Source: an uncultured Clostridia bacterium (lineage in GTDB: Bacteria; Bacillota; Clostridia; Christensenellales; CAG-314). Taken from it: a stretch of 64,000 bases of DNA. The translations under genes were made by a program, and so were the position numbers. The stretch is taken from positions 126,732 through 190,731 of the forward strand of contig CANQPI010000001.1 in NCBI GenBank assembly GCA_947625725.1. Direction: 5' to 3'. Each line of letters opens with the position of its first letter. Within the stretch, counting starts at the first letter, position 1. Under the pieces are notes generated by a model that was not told where the DNA came from, searched no databases, and saw only the letters and a program-made list of their open reading frames with translations. Positions 42,956-51,763 of this stretch are shown piece after piece.

Positions 42956-45379
42956 ATGATAAATCTAAGGAATATCAGCAAAACGTATGTAACAAAATCC
43001 AAAACCGCAACCCAAGCGTTGAAAGATGTAAGTTTGGATATAGAAAACCGCGGTATGATAATCGTATTGGGCAAAAGCGGCAGCGGCAAATCCACGTTGC
43101 TCAACTTGCTCGGCGGCTTAGACGCGCCCACAAGCGGCGAAATTTATGTCGACGGCGTGAGTATGAAACGGTTTTCTCAACGCGACTACGACATGTACCG
43201 CAACAATTATGTCGGGTTTATATTTCAGGAGTTTAACTTGCTTGCGGACTTCAATGTCCGCGACAACGTTGCCCTTGCGCTAAAACTTTCCAAGTCCGAT
43301 AACATTGACGCAAAAGTAACCGACGCACTGAAGCAAGTGGAACTAAACGACAGTTATCTGAACAGGCGTATCGACGAAATGTCCGGCGGCGAAAAACAAC
43401 GTATAGCAATTGCGCGCGCAATAATAAAGGATAGCAAGATCATTCTGGCTGACGAACCCACGGGTAATCTCGACAGCGCAACGGGCGAAAGTATTTGGAA
43501 TATTTTGAAAAATCTATCTCGTGATCGGTTGGTTGTAGTAGTGTCGCACGATCGTGAAAGCGCGGAAAAATACGCCGACAGAATTATTGAGATAGCAGAC
43601 GGTCAAATCGTTTCGGATAACGGTGCGACGGAACAACAAATAATTACGCAACAAAACTCCTTTGTCGCAACAAAGCAAAGATTGGCGTTTGCAACGCGCC
43701 TTAAAATGGGTTACAACACTCTGCGGTTGCGCAAGGCAAAAACCGTGAGCGTCATACTGCTTGCCATATTCAGCATATTGTCGATTCTGATCACGCAAAT
43801 GTGTTTGAGTTTTTCTTCGGAACTAACGCTGGCAAAGTATATCAAACAAAACGACTTAAAATATTTTACTGTATCGCAAGGGTGCATAGACGGTTATAAT
43901 AATCTGTTTACTACGGCAGGTGCCGACCCGTGGAAGAACAGAACAATAAGGTACATAGCCGACAACTGCACGTATATCAAGGACAGTATGATTCAAAGTA
44001 AGCAAGACATTTTGGATATGGGATTCGAATTTGTGGGCGACGCATTGGAGATCGACGACGGATCGTTTTATATCACTGAAACAGGGTTGGAACGTTTTTA
44101 CTATCAAGGTGGCTTTTATGTCGAAGTTGACGGCGAGTTTGTCGAACTTGTACAAGAAATTTATCCGCCGGAATTTTTAGTTGGCAAAAATATTCATACT
44201 AGTGAAGCAACGTTAGGCATAGGGAACGCTGTTCTGGCGGGAGTAGTGCGAACGAGTCATTTAACCAACGCTTCGTTTTTGCCGTGGATTTTTTATACTG
44301 AAAATTTTGACGGCAGATCTGTGCCTAATTCGATCACCTTCAATTCAAGCGATCCCAAGGAAGTCACTCTGCATTTGTCCGACAAGCGGTATGACAACAA
44401 ATTCGAGGTAACCGATTACATGGGAAGTCTTATATTGAACGATCGAAGCACAATTGTTTCGGCGGACGGAATAGTAACAAATACAAAATTTGAACTTGCG
44501 GACAACGAAATAGTGTTGCCTTACGAGTTGTATGCTCAAATGTTTAACGCCAATTCCAAATTGTACTATGTTAATGCGGAACTTACCGAAGTGCGCAATA
44601 TGCCTGAGGAAATAGGGCAAACTTTTGAAATTAAGTTTTGCGAATACGACTCGGGCGAATTAATTTTAGATTGCGGCGAACTAAAAATTGTCGGCATTTC
44701 TTTTACGTTTGACTTATACCAGGATAAGGCTATCGCGGTCAGCAACAATCTCATGCGCAAGATCGACGAGGAGTTGTCTAGTTCGCGAATATTGGTGTCT
44801 GTGGATTCCATAAAAAACCTAAACGATTTTGTCTATACGCTACGCAAGGATTATCTTGGGTATATTTACGACGTAGGGACGGTTGAGGCAAGGTCCATAA
44901 CGGGACAGAGTACGACGGAAGTTGACATAGCAGAAATGACCTACGAATTTGAAATAATCATCACATTGTTGTCCATTGTGTTTTCGGTGGTCGGAGCAAT
45001 ACTGCTGATTGTGCTTGTGTTGTTGGTGATAAACCTTATTTCGTTTAGCATTGCCAATCGCAAAAAGGAAGTCGGAATATTGTCCGCGCTTGGCGCGTCC
45101 AATGCGGATATTACGAGCATTTTCCTTTTGGAAACGTTGATAATCTCTGCAATAAGTTTTGTATTGATACTCGCGTTGGTGTTTGTTTTCGCGTTTGTGT
45201 TTAACAGCGTTTTCAGCAAAGCATATTTGTTGAACTTTGTTTACCCGTTCTTGCGCGTAGATTGGTTGTCCATTACAATTCTGATCGCGCTGTGCTTCGG
45301 ATTTGTGATGCTTGCGGCGTTGATTCCCATACGCAAAATCATCCGACTCAAACCGATCGACGCTATACGGAACGTATAA
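42956..45379 (+). CDS. Fused ABC transporter ATPase/FtsX-type permease (MacB-like)
   Basis: The protein has 807 residues. The ATPase is N-terminal: LGKSGSGKSTLLN, MSGGEKQRIAIARA, ILADEPTGNLDS and VSHD. Helix 1 is near 260-285 (VSVILLAIFSILSILIT). A large extracellular domain (about 290-665) follows, then three helices near 670-700, 720-748 and 770-800, the FtsX pattern. Such exporters act on peptides, lipoproteins or cell-wall enzymes by mechanotransmission. ATG 42956 has GGGGAG upstream. It is 27 bases after the lipase-like gene, so it may serve export or signalling for that gene, but this is inference. Confidence 0.9.
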   Translation: MINLRNISKTYVTKSKTATQALKDVSLDIENRGMIIVLGKSGSGKSTLLNLLGGLDAPTSGEIYVDGVSMKRFSQRDYDMYRNNYVGFIFQEFNLLADFNVRDNVALALKLSKSDNIDAKVTDALKQVELNDSYLNRRIDEMSGGEKQRIAIARAIIKDSKIILADEPTGNLDSATGESIWNILKNLSRDRLVVVVSHDRESAEKYADRIIEIADGQIVSDNGATEQQIITQQNSFVATKQRLAFATRLKMGYNTLRLRKAKTVSVILLAIFSILSILITQMCLSFSSELTLAKYIKQNDLKYFTVSQGCIDGYNNLFTTAGADPWKNRTIRYIADNCTYIKDSMIQSKQDILDMGFEFVGDALEIDDGSFYITETGLERFYYQGGFYVEVDGEFVELVQEIYPPEFLVGKNIHTSEATLGIGNAVLAGVVRTSHLTNASFLPWIFYTENFDGRSVPNSITFNSSDPKEVTLHLSDKRYDNKFEVTDYMGSLILNDRSTIVSADGIVTNTKFELADNEIVLPYELYAQMFNANSKLYYVNAELTEVRNMPEEIGQTFEIKFCEYDSGELILDCGELKIVGISFTFDLYQDKAIAVSNNLMRKIDEELSSSRILVSVDSIKNLNDFVYTLRKDYLGYIYDVGTVEARSITGQSTTEVDIAEMTYEFEIIITLLSIVFSVVGAILLIVLVLLVINLISFSIANRKKEVGILSALGASNADITSIFLLETLIISAISFVLILALVFVFAFVFNSVFSKAYLLNFVYPFLRVDWLSITILIALCFGFVMLAALIPIRKIIRLKPIDAIRNV

Positions 45380-45721
45380 GAAACAATATCTTTCGGATCG
45401 CGGAACAGGTCCGCCGCCTACGAATTTTGTCTGCTTGCAACAGCCCAATTTATTTGCAGCATATATGAGAACAACTGCGCAACGAACGCAATGCGCGCTG
45501 TCGAGAGAACAAACGTCGATTAGTATCTCGTCTTGGCGCCGCGCCACATTCAAACGATCGTTTCGCAACCAATATTTGGCGCAAACGCTGCAAACCCGAC
45601 GGATCGCTCTGTCGGGTTTGTGTTTTTCTGCTTTGGCGGCGAAGTTTTGTTTCAAGTCCGTTTTTTGCGGAAATCGCGGTTCGACGCGCCCGACGAAAGG
45701 GCTTGTTGTTTGTCATTACGC
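45380..45721. other. Gene-free stretch with terminator
   Basis: AAACCCGAC / GTCGGGTTT (45592-45619) followed by TGTTTTT is a terminator for the plus-strand ABC gene. Nothing else is clear. Confidence 0.7.
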
Positions 45722-45750
45722 TTGCAAAGCGCGGCGAAATGTAGTACAAT
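45722..45750 (+). promoter_or_regulatory. Promoter of tsaE operon, placed for a leaderless mRNA
   Basis: TTGCAA, 17-base spacer, TACAAT. The -10 box ends 7 bases before ATG 45758 and there is no ribosome binding site. Confidence 0.65.
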
Positions 45751-45757
45751 GTATTTG

Positions 45758-46183
45758 ATGAAAATTTTGTCGCAAATCACAACCGAATCGACGGAAGAAA
45801 CGGAAAATTTTGCCGAACAGTTTGCACAAACGTTGCGCGGCGGCGAGGTGTTGCTTTTGCAGGGAGATTTGGGCGCGGGCAAAACGCATTTTGTCAAGGG
45901 CTTGGCGCGCGGCTTGGGCATAGAGGACGTCGTTACCAGCCCTACGTTTGCCTTGCACAACAGTTACAGCGGACGGCTCACTCTCAATCACTTTGATTTT
46001 TACCGCCTTGACAGCAGCGAGGAAGCGGCAATACTCGGCTTGGACGAAATATTTTACGAAAAAAACTCCGTCGCGGCGATAGAGTGGAGCGAACGCGTGA
46101 GCGATCTTTTGCCCTCCGATTGCGTCAGAGTTTGTATCGACAAACTCGGCGACGGCGTTCGCAAAATTACAATAGAACGATGA
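45758..46183 (+). CDS. tsaE: tRNA threonylcarbamoyladenosine biosynthesis ATPase TsaE
   Basis: TsaE is the ATPase that helps TsaB-TsaD make the t6A modification at A37 of ANN-decoding tRNAs. The 141-residue protein has the P-loop LLQGDLGAGKTHFVKGLARGLG, the VTSPTFALHNSY motif and HFDFYRLDSSEEA, then IEWSERV. Length is normal. Two in-frame ATGs (45749 and 45758) are possible; 45758 is chosen because the first lies in the -10 box. The stop overlaps the tsaB start. Confidence 0.94.
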   Translation: MKILSQITTESTEETENFAEQFAQTLRGGEVLLLQGDLGAGKTHFVKGLARGLGIEDVVTSPTFALHNSYSGRLTLNHFDFYRLDSSEEAAILGLDEIFYEKNSVAAIEWSERVSDLLPSDCVRVCIDKLGDGVRKITIER

Positions 46184-46743
46184 ATATACTTTTTGCAGAT
46201 ACAACAACTAACGATTTGGTCGTCGCCGTCATTCGCGAACGCGACGTGGTTTCCGTTGTCGTCCGCGACGCCGACCGTCGCCACAGCGAACTGCTTTGCG
46301 CCGAGATCGACCGAGTTCTCACCCAAGCGGGCGTTGCTTTTGCCGATTTGGACGCCTACGCGTGCGCAATCGGACCGGGAAGTTTTACGGGGATACGTAT
46401 AGGCGTTTCTACGGTAAAGGGATACCAAACGGCTATACCCCGCCCGTATATTGCGATCAATTGTTTGCAAGCGATCGCCTGCTCCGAGCAGTGCGGCAGT
46501 CGCAAAAGCGCGGTGATAGACGCAGGCAACGGCTACTATTTTGCCGACTACGCGCACGGCGTTGCCCCCACGTTGATAGGCTATGACGACGAACGCGCCG
46601 TCGCGGCGGGCAGAGGCAGTGCAAGCAGGTACTTTGACGGCGCGGTAAGCCTTGTTCGCAAACGTTTTGCGCAGGGCGATTTCGACAGCGAACTCGACCC
46701 GCTTTATATCCGAAGATCCCAAGCGGAGGAAAACAGAAAATGA
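46180..46743 (+). CDS. tsaB: tRNA threonylcarbamoyladenosine biosynthesis protein TsaB
   Basis: TsaB is the inactive ASKHA-fold partner that scaffolds TsaD and TsaE. The 187-residue protein has the N-terminal MNILFADTTTNDLVVAV (usually LaiDTS) and the strongly conserved IGPGSFTGIRIGVSTVKG motif (about 65-82). It is shorter than many TsaB proteins (about 230) because the C-terminal part is reduced. It overlaps tsaE by 4 bases and rimI by 4 bases, the normal tsaE-tsaB-rimI order. Confidence 0.93.
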   Translation: MNILFADTTTNDLVVAVIRERDVVSVVVRDADRRHSELLCAEIDRVLTQAGVAFADLDAYACAIGPGSFTGIRIGVSTVKGYQTAIPRPYIAINCLQAIACSEQCGSRKSAVIDAGNGYYFADYAHGVAPTLIGYDDERAVAAGRGSASRYFDGAVSLVRKRFAQGDFDSELDPLYIRRSQAEENRK

Positions 46744-47195
46744 CGGAACAACTCAAATTTTCCATGCCCACGGTATTTCAACTCAACAAGATAGAAAAAG
46801 TCTGTTTTGGCAAAGACGCTTGGACGGTAAACAACTTGATAGGCGAGTTTCAAAACGAGTTTTCGCAGATGTTCGGCGAGGTGGCGGACGGAACGTTGGT
46901 GGGCTACGTTTGCGTGCGCGTAATGTACGAAGAAGCGCAAATTTGCAACATTGCCGTTTTGCCCGAATACCGTCGTCAAGGCATTGCTACGCGCCTGTTG
47001 GCGGTTGTCGCGGACTTTGCGGCAACGCAGGGGTGCGAGCGGTGCGAATTGGAAGTAAACACGGCAAATACTCCCACCGTCGAACTGTACAAAAAATGCG
47101 GTTACGAAATCGTCGGCACGCGTCCCAACTTTTACCGTCGCAGCAAACGCTTTGCCACCCGCGACGCGTACACTATGGTAAAGAAACTAACATAA
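46740..47195 (+). CDS. rimI: Ribosomal-protein-alanine N-acetyltransferase RimI
   Basis: RimI-type GNAT enzymes acetylate N-termini, classically ribosomal protein bS18. The 151-residue protein has the acetyl-CoA loop IAVLPEYRRQGIATRLLAVV (R/Q-x-x-G-x-G/A), followed by ELEVNTANTPTVELYKKCGYEIVG. The context after tsaB supports RimI over other GNAT families. The stop is 2 bases before a family B repeat. Confidence 0.92.
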   Translation: MTEQLKFSMPTVFQLNKIEKVCFGKDAWTVNNLIGEFQNEFSQMFGEVADGTLVGYVCVRVMYEEAQICNIAVLPEYRRQGIATRLLAVVADFAATQGCERCELEVNTANTPTVELYKKCGYEIVGTRPNFYRRSKRFATRDAYTMVKKLT

Positions 47196-47197
47196 TT

Positions 47198-47446
47198 CCG
47201 ACCAAACGCAAATCGGTTCGGTTTACTATGAAACCGACCCCTACGGGGCGCAAGTGCGCCGATTTGGTCGGACTGCTAAGGAAACAACTGCACGTTGTTT
47301 CTCTGATTTGAATTTCGGCGGGGAGTCGCAACCCCACCAACCCCCGCAAGGGCTGCAATCGCCGCGCAGGTCGCCGATTGCAGACGGCATTTTGTTCGCT
47401 TGTGCTGTGTCCACACGTACCGCGCAAGAAGCGGAGCAGAAAGAGT
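47198..47446 (+). repeat. Family B structured repeat, copy B1
   Basis: About 250 bases, matching copy B2 at the right end of the window. Conserved blocks are GACCAAACGCAA, CCGACCCCTACGGGGCGCAA, GTGCGCC, TTGGTCGGACT, TGCAATCGCCGCGCAGGTCG and TGTGTCCACACG. Hairpins in this copy include CAAATCGG/CCGATTTG, GGTTT-ACTATG-AAACC, GAAACAAC-TGCAC-GTTGTTTC and TGCAATCG/CGATTGCA. Frames on the minus strand exist but follow the repeat rather than a protein. Confidence 0.8.
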
Positions 47447-47473
47447 GAACGTCGAAAACGTCGTTACCGAACG

Positions 47474-47728
47474 TCATGCGAGCAAACGATCTCCGTTCGC
47501 TCGTTTTTTTTTCTCGAATTTTTGCGACTTTGATTCCGTTGTTTTATCAAAGATTTTTACGGCTATCTCTCCGCGATATTTCCCGCCAATAACTTGTTTT
47601 TCCTTGAACTGTTTTTGCTGACCGCTTGCAAAATTTTGCGCTTGCGCTCGATCGGCAACAATAGAACGACTAATCTCGAAATTTTTTCCTAATGTTTCAA
47701 AAAGTGTTCGAATTACCGCCGAATTGGC
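47474..47728 (-). pseudogene. Possible gene relic without a start codon
   Basis: About 84 codons are open on the minus strand and read like a protein (for example NFEISRSIVADRAQAQNF and GGKYRGEIAVKIFDKTTES), but no ATG, GTG or TTG start is available and an in-frame stop lies just upstream. No family is recognised. It may be chance in AT-rich DNA. Confidence 0.2.
47479..47512 (+). terminator. Terminator after rimI and repeat B1
   Basis: CGAGC-A-AACG and CGTT-C-GCTCG with one mismatch, then a long T run. Beyond it, 47513-47940 is AT-rich; ATACTAT / ATAGTAT at 47740-47760 is a perfect 7-bp inverted repeat of unknown role. Confidence 0.65.
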
Positions 47729-47947
47729 TTATTTATATAATACTATTACACGCATAGTATATAAATTATGTTATAGAAACGTTGCTTCTATGGCAAAATC
47801 GGGCTATTTTGGGTAAAAATCGAGAGAATATCGGTTTGCAGAGGCGTTTTTTGTTTTGCAAATTTTTTGGCGTTTTGGCGACATAAAAACGTCGAGTTTT
47901 GTCACTTTGCGCCCTTTTGCCTCATAAAATATCCGTGAGGTAAACAA

Positions 47948-48631
47948 GTGTACTATGTCAAGTTCGGCGAGGGCAAACCCGTTGTGTATTTGCACGGGTG
48001 GGGGTGCGACGGAAGTATTTTTGCTCCCGTCGCAAAACTCTTGCCGAACTTTTCCAACTACCTTGTAGATTTCAACGGTTTCGGCAAAAGCGACCCTCCT
48101 TGCGCGGACGGTTGGACCGTGTGGGACTATGCCCGTGAATTGCATGATTTTTTGACGGAAAACAACTTGCGCAAGGTTGCGCTTGTCGGGCACAGTTTCG
48201 GCTGTCGCGTCGGGCTGTGTCTTGCGGCAAAGTATCCCGACGACGTGAGCAAAATGCTTTTTGTCGCTCCCGCGGGGTTGAGGAAATTTTCCTTGCGTCG
48301 GTGGTGGCGAGTGCGCATATACAAACTAAAAAAACGTTTCGGCAAAACGGATCTGTCTTATGCCGGCAAGGACTACCTCGATTGCCGCGACGAAATGAAA
48401 AAAACCTTTGTCAAGGTCGTCAACGAGGACTTGTCCGCCGTCGCAAAAAAAGTGCGTTGTCCCGTACTGATCGTAAACGGGCGCGAGGACGAATCGACCC
48501 CTCTGCGGCATGCCGAGCGACTTAACAAGTTGTTGCGCGACAGCAACCTTACAATCATTGACGGGGGACATTTTTCCTTCTTTTTTGTTCCCGCCGCCTT
48601 TGCCCAAACTGTAAAAATTTTTGCGGAGTAA
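47948..48631 (+). CDS. Alpha/beta hydrolase
   Basis: The 227-residue protein has the hydrolase core: YLHGWGCDGSIF (oxyanion region), nucleophile elbow VGHSFGCR with Ser near 94, acid Asp in NGREDES and His in DGGHFSF. No signal peptide is present, so it is cytosolic. The substrate is unknown; MenH-like or carboxylesterase-like activity are options. GTG 47948 has GAGG in front. The next gene starts 3 bases after the stop, so it is co-transcribed with the cell-wall genes. Confidence 0.88.
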   Translation: MYYVKFGEGKPVVYLHGWGCDGSIFAPVAKLLPNFSNYLVDFNGFGKSDPPCADGWTVWDYARELHDFLTENNLRKVALVGHSFGCRVGLCLAAKYPDDVSKMLFVAPAGLRKFSLRRWWRVRIYKLKKRFGKTDLSYAGKDYLDCRDEMKKTFVKVVNEDLSAVAKKVRCPVLIVNGREDESTPLRHAERLNKLLRDSNLTIIDGGHFSFFFVPAAFAQTVKIFAE

Positions 48632-48634
48632 CTT

Positions 48635-50098
48635 GTGCGCGTTGCAACGTCTGTTTTGAGTTTAATATGTCTTGTCGCGGCTTCTACGGAGTGTTTGCGA
48701 GTGTTGCAGGCAACGGGATACAAACCGCAGCGCGGGTATTTCAAACTTTGCCTTTCTCCCTACTTTTGGGCGTTGTTGGCGGTGCAAGCGGCGGCAATCG
48801 CATTGGATTTGGCAGACTTCGGGCTATACGTCAATTTGGGCATTTTTGCCCTGTTTGCGACAATAACAAACGCCGTCAAGCGCAAGTCGCCCCTCAAATT
48901 TACCAAGCGAGCGGTACGTATCCTCATTGCGGAGTTGTTTGTTCTTGCGCCTCTTTGCGTGTTTGTCAATTGCGCTTGGTTTGTGTGGTCGTTGCCCGTA
49001 ACGATATTGGCGGCGTGGGCGATCTGCCTCCCGATAGACGCGCTTGTCGCCCGTCATTACATACGTCTTGCAACAAACAAACTCCGCCAAAGCGCAGTCA
49101 AAGTGGTTGCGATAACGGGCAGTTACGGCAAAACTTCCGTCAAAGATATGCTTGCGGCATTGCTTTCGGACAGCATTGCGCCGTCGGGCAGTTGCAATAC
49201 GCCGCTCGGTATCGCCGCGTTTATCAACAAAACGGAGTTGAAGGGCGCAAAATTTCTCATTTTGGAGTTTGGCGCGCGCAAACGGGGCGACATTGCGCAA
49301 CTCTGTCAACTTTACCGACCGACGTTCGGCATTGTGACGGGCGTGTGCGCGCAACATTTGTCTACATTCAAAACGCTGCAAAACGTTATCCAAGCCAAGC
49401 GCGAGTTGGTGGAGAACTTGCCCGAAAATGGTTTTTGCGTACTCAACGCCTCCGACAAAATCGCCGCGTCCTTTGCCGACTGCGGTATCTGCGCCAAGTA
49501 CCTGTCTTGCGACGGTTTGTCGATAGATATTCAACGGACGGATTTTGACGGAACTCACTTGCAAATCGTCGCAAATGGCGAGTCGTTTTCCGTTTGCTTG
49601 CCGCAAATTGCCGACTACGTGCCCGACACGTTGGCAATGTGTTGCCAAACGGCGTTGCGTTTGGGACAAGATTTGCAAACTACCCTACGAAACGTCGCCA
49701 AAGTGCGTCCTACGCCGCACCGTTTGCAGTTGATGGCGGGGGCAAACTGTCACATTGCGGACGACAGTTACAACGGCAGTTTGGCGGGAGTTGCAAGCAG
49801 TTGCAAAACGCTGAACAAGTTCCGTTGTCCCAAGGCGGTGATCACGCAGGGATTGGTAGAGTGCGGAAGATACCGCCGCGAGATGAATGTGAGCGTTGGC
49901 AAAATGTTGGGAGAAACTTTCGACGCGGCGGTGGTACTCGGGCGCAACGGCAAATTTCTTGCCGAGGGTCTTTCGCAAACAAATTGCAAGATTTTGCATG
50001 CGAAAAATCTGCAACAAGCCGTAACGCTTGCCGCGCCCTACGCGCAAGGCGGTATTTTGCTGTTTCAAAACGACTTGCCCGATGTGGCTAATATCTAA
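48635..50098 (+). CDS. murF: MurF-like Mur ligase with N-terminal membrane domain
   Basis: MurF adds D-Ala-D-Ala to UDP-MurNAc-tripeptide. The 487-residue protein has about four membrane helices in the first about 145 residues, which normal MurF lacks, then the ligase: P-loop VVAITGSYGKTSVKDML, SGSCNTPLGIAAFIN, LEFGARKRGDIAQL and a C-terminal DDSYNGSLAGVASSCKTL similar to MurF DDSYNANP. The GTG start follows a GCGGAG. The ddl gene follows directly, as expected for MurF. The membrane part suggests that the ligase works at the membrane; another Mur-type ligase is possible. Confidence 0.8.
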   Translation: MRVATSVLSLICLVAASTECLRVLQATGYKPQRGYFKLCLSPYFWALLAVQAAAIALDLADFGLYVNLGIFALFATITNAVKRKSPLKFTKRAVRILIAELFVLAPLCVFVNCAWFVWSLPVTILAAWAICLPIDALVARHYIRLATNKLRQSAVKVVAITGSYGKTSVKDMLAALLSDSIAPSGSCNTPLGIAAFINKTELKGAKFLILEFGARKRGDIAQLCQLYRPTFGIVTGVCAQHLSTFKTLQNVIQAKRELVENLPENGFCVLNASDKIAASFADCGICAKYLSCDGLSIDIQRTDFDGTHLQIVANGESFSVCLPQIADYVPDTLAMCCQTALRLGQDLQTTLRNVAKVRPTPHRLQLMAGANCHIADDSYNGSLAGVASSCKTLNKFRCPKAVITQGLVECGRYRREMNVSVGKMLGETFDAAVVLGRNGKFLAEGLSQTNCKILHAKNLQQAVTLAAPYAQGGILLFQNDLPDVANI

Positions 50099-50115
50099 TT
50101 TTTCGAGGTCAGACA

Positions 50116-51198
50116 ATGAAAAAATCAAACATGCGGCGAATTGCCCTGATATACGGGGGCAAAAGCGTCGAACACGAAATCTCAATCATCACGGCGTGTC
50201 TTGCCAAGGGCTATTTCGACGGCGAATTGTACAGTGTGTATCTGGACCGAAACAATCGCGCTTTTTTGGCGGGCAACGATTGGACTCCGCGCCAACATTT
50301 GCGGCAAAAACTCACCAAACAGGTGGTGTTTTTGACGGGCGAACGCGCGCTCGGTATCGTAAACGGCAAGCGTTTGACAAAAATTCCCATCGACGTCGCG
50401 GTAAATTGCTGTCACGGTTTGTTCGGCGAGGACGGCTGCGTCGCCGCATTGTGCCGAATGAGCGACATTCCTTTGGTCGGTTCGGACGTGGCGGCAAGCG
50501 CGGTTGCCATGGACAAGGTGCTTACCAAACAGTTGTTGACCGCGTGCGGTTTCCCCGTGGTAAAAGGCGTTTGCGCGGTAAAGGGCGATTTGCCCGATGT
50601 GACGCTAACTTATCCGCTCATTGTAAAACCCGCTTTGCTCGGGTCGAGTATCGGCGTGGAAGTTTGTCACAGTCAAAGCGAGTTGTCGCCCGCGTTGGAA
50701 CGTGCGTTCAGGTACTGCGGCAAGGTTTTGGTGGAGGAGGCATTGACGGATTTTACCGAAATCAACTGCGCCGCCATGCGAACGCAAGGTAAAGTTAAAA
50801 CAAGCGCGGTGGAAACTCCCGTGACCCTCAACGAGTTGCTGACTTTTTCGGACAAATATATCAATGGCGCATATCAAAAACCCGCCGCAAACTTGGCGCA
50901 GGACGTGCAAACGGAGGTTTCTCGATTGACGGCGGAAATCTACGAAAAACTCTTTTTCGGCGGGGTGATACGCGTGGACTACCTGTTGGACAACCAAACG
51001 GGCAAACTGTATGTCAACGAAATAAATACCACCCCGGGATCGCTTGCGTTCGGCTTGTGGGAGGCAAACTATTCGCGCGCAAGTTACGGGCAAGCGTTGA
51101 CGGAGCAGGCTATTGCCGACAACAACGAAATGCAAAGTTTTACCTACACGTTCGATTCGGGCGTACTCAACGGCGCGGGCGGCATAAAAAAGAAATAG
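50116..51198 (+). CDS. ddl: D-alanine--D-alanine ligase
   Basis: Ddl joins two D-Ala for peptidoglycan. The 360-residue ATP-grasp protein has IALIYGGKSVEHEISI, NCCHGLFGEDGCVAALCRM, the ATP loop IVKPALLGSSIGV and the C-terminal LYVNEINTTPGSLAFGLWE, where Glu and Asn bind metal. The dimetal and ATP sites look complete. Whether the second substrate is D-Ala or another D-residue cannot be settled from these motifs. GAGG precedes the ATG. Confidence 0.93.
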   Translation: MKKSNMRRIALIYGGKSVEHEISIITACLAKGYFDGELYSVYLDRNNRAFLAGNDWTPRQHLRQKLTKQVVFLTGERALGIVNGKRLTKIPIDVAVNCCHGLFGEDGCVAALCRMSDIPLVGSDVAASAVAMDKVLTKQLLTACGFPVVKGVCAVKGDLPDVTLTYPLIVKPALLGSSIGVEVCHSQSELSPALERAFRYCGKVLVEEALTDFTEINCAAMRTQGKVKTSAVETPVTLNELLTFSDKYINGAYQKPAANLAQDVQTEVSRLTAEIYEKLFFGGVIRVDYLLDNQTGKLYVNEINTTPGSLAFGLWEANYSRASYGQALTEQAIADNNEMQSFTYTFDSGVLNGAGGIKKK

Positions 51199-51240
51199 TT
51201 TTGCCGCGCTCAAACGCACTTTGTCGGCTTGACAACATAC

Positions 51241-51274
51241 AAAAAACGACTTTCTCTGCGAAAGTCGTTTTTTG
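51241..51274 (+). terminator. Terminator after ddl
   Basis: AAAAACGACTTTC, loop TCTGC, GAAAGTCGTTTTT. Confidence 0.9.
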
Positions 51275-51337
51275 ACAATGGGCAACATATCCCGAGCGTT
51301 CCCGCGCAACTCGGTAAAATTTGAGTTTGCCGCAGTG

Positions 51338-51526
51338 CTACATGTCAAAGTTCGGGTCGAATATTGCGTCCACTGCGCGCTGAAACTCCGTCAAGGTGGG
51401 CATATTGCCGAACGCCGTCGTCGGCAGATCCTCGTCGGGCAATTCGGCGCTTTGCTTTGTGCATGCTCCGATAAGTTTCAAAAAAATTATATTCAAGTCG
51501 AATTCGTTCGAGCAATCGTATTTCAT
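51338..51526 (-). CDS. Small protein divergent from the WYL regulator
   Basis: This 62-residue protein has a clear GGAGG 6-8 bases before its ATG at 51526 and a TATAAT at 51567-51572 upstream on the minus strand. The sequence (MKYDCSNEFDLNIIFLKLIG, then an acidic ELPDEDLP segment and TEFQRAVDAIFDP) is soluble and not recognised. Sharing a divergent control region with the WYL regulator suggests it is a target of that regulator. Confidence 0.6.
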   Translation of the reverse strand: MKYDCSNEFDLNIIFLKLIGACTKQSAELPDEDLPTTAFGNMPTLTEFQRAVDAIFDPNFDM

Positions 51527-51584
51527 AGCATGACCTCCATTTTGTCCGTATCCATTTTACGCTATCATTATAGCAAGTATATCT

Positions 51585-51600
51585 TGACAACTGTTTGTCA
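51585..51600. promoter_or_regulatory. Operator-like palindrome 1 (TGACAA-CTGT-TTGTCA)
   Basis: A perfect 6-4-6 inverted repeat, placed over the -35 region of the minus-strand gene. Confidence 0.7.
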
Positions 51601-51637
51601 GTGTTTTGTAAATTTTTAATAAATTTTTGCCAAAAAG

Positions 51638-51666
51638 TTGACAATAAGTTGTCAGTATTCTAAAAT
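51638..51666 (+). promoter_or_regulatory. Promoter of the WYL regulator gene, with operator-like palindrome 2
   Basis: TTGACA, 17-base spacer, TAAAAT. The palindrome TGACAA-TAAG-TTGTCA (51639-51654) overlaps the -35 box; its centre is 54 bases from palindrome 1. Confidence 0.75.
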
Positions 51667-51763
51667 CAAGTTGAGTTCATTTTGTAAATCCGTACTTTGC
51701 GCAAACAAATTTGTCGCAGAGCAACGCGGTTTTACTTTGATTATATTCAAGCGGAGGAAATTT

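Noticed and set aside
47198..47477. Minus-strand reading frames in repeat B1 (and in B2) that share the string SPTKSAHLRPVGVG
   Set aside because: The shared string follows from the shared repeat. Frames differ in ends, have no ribosome binding site and cross hairpins that show compensatory changes.
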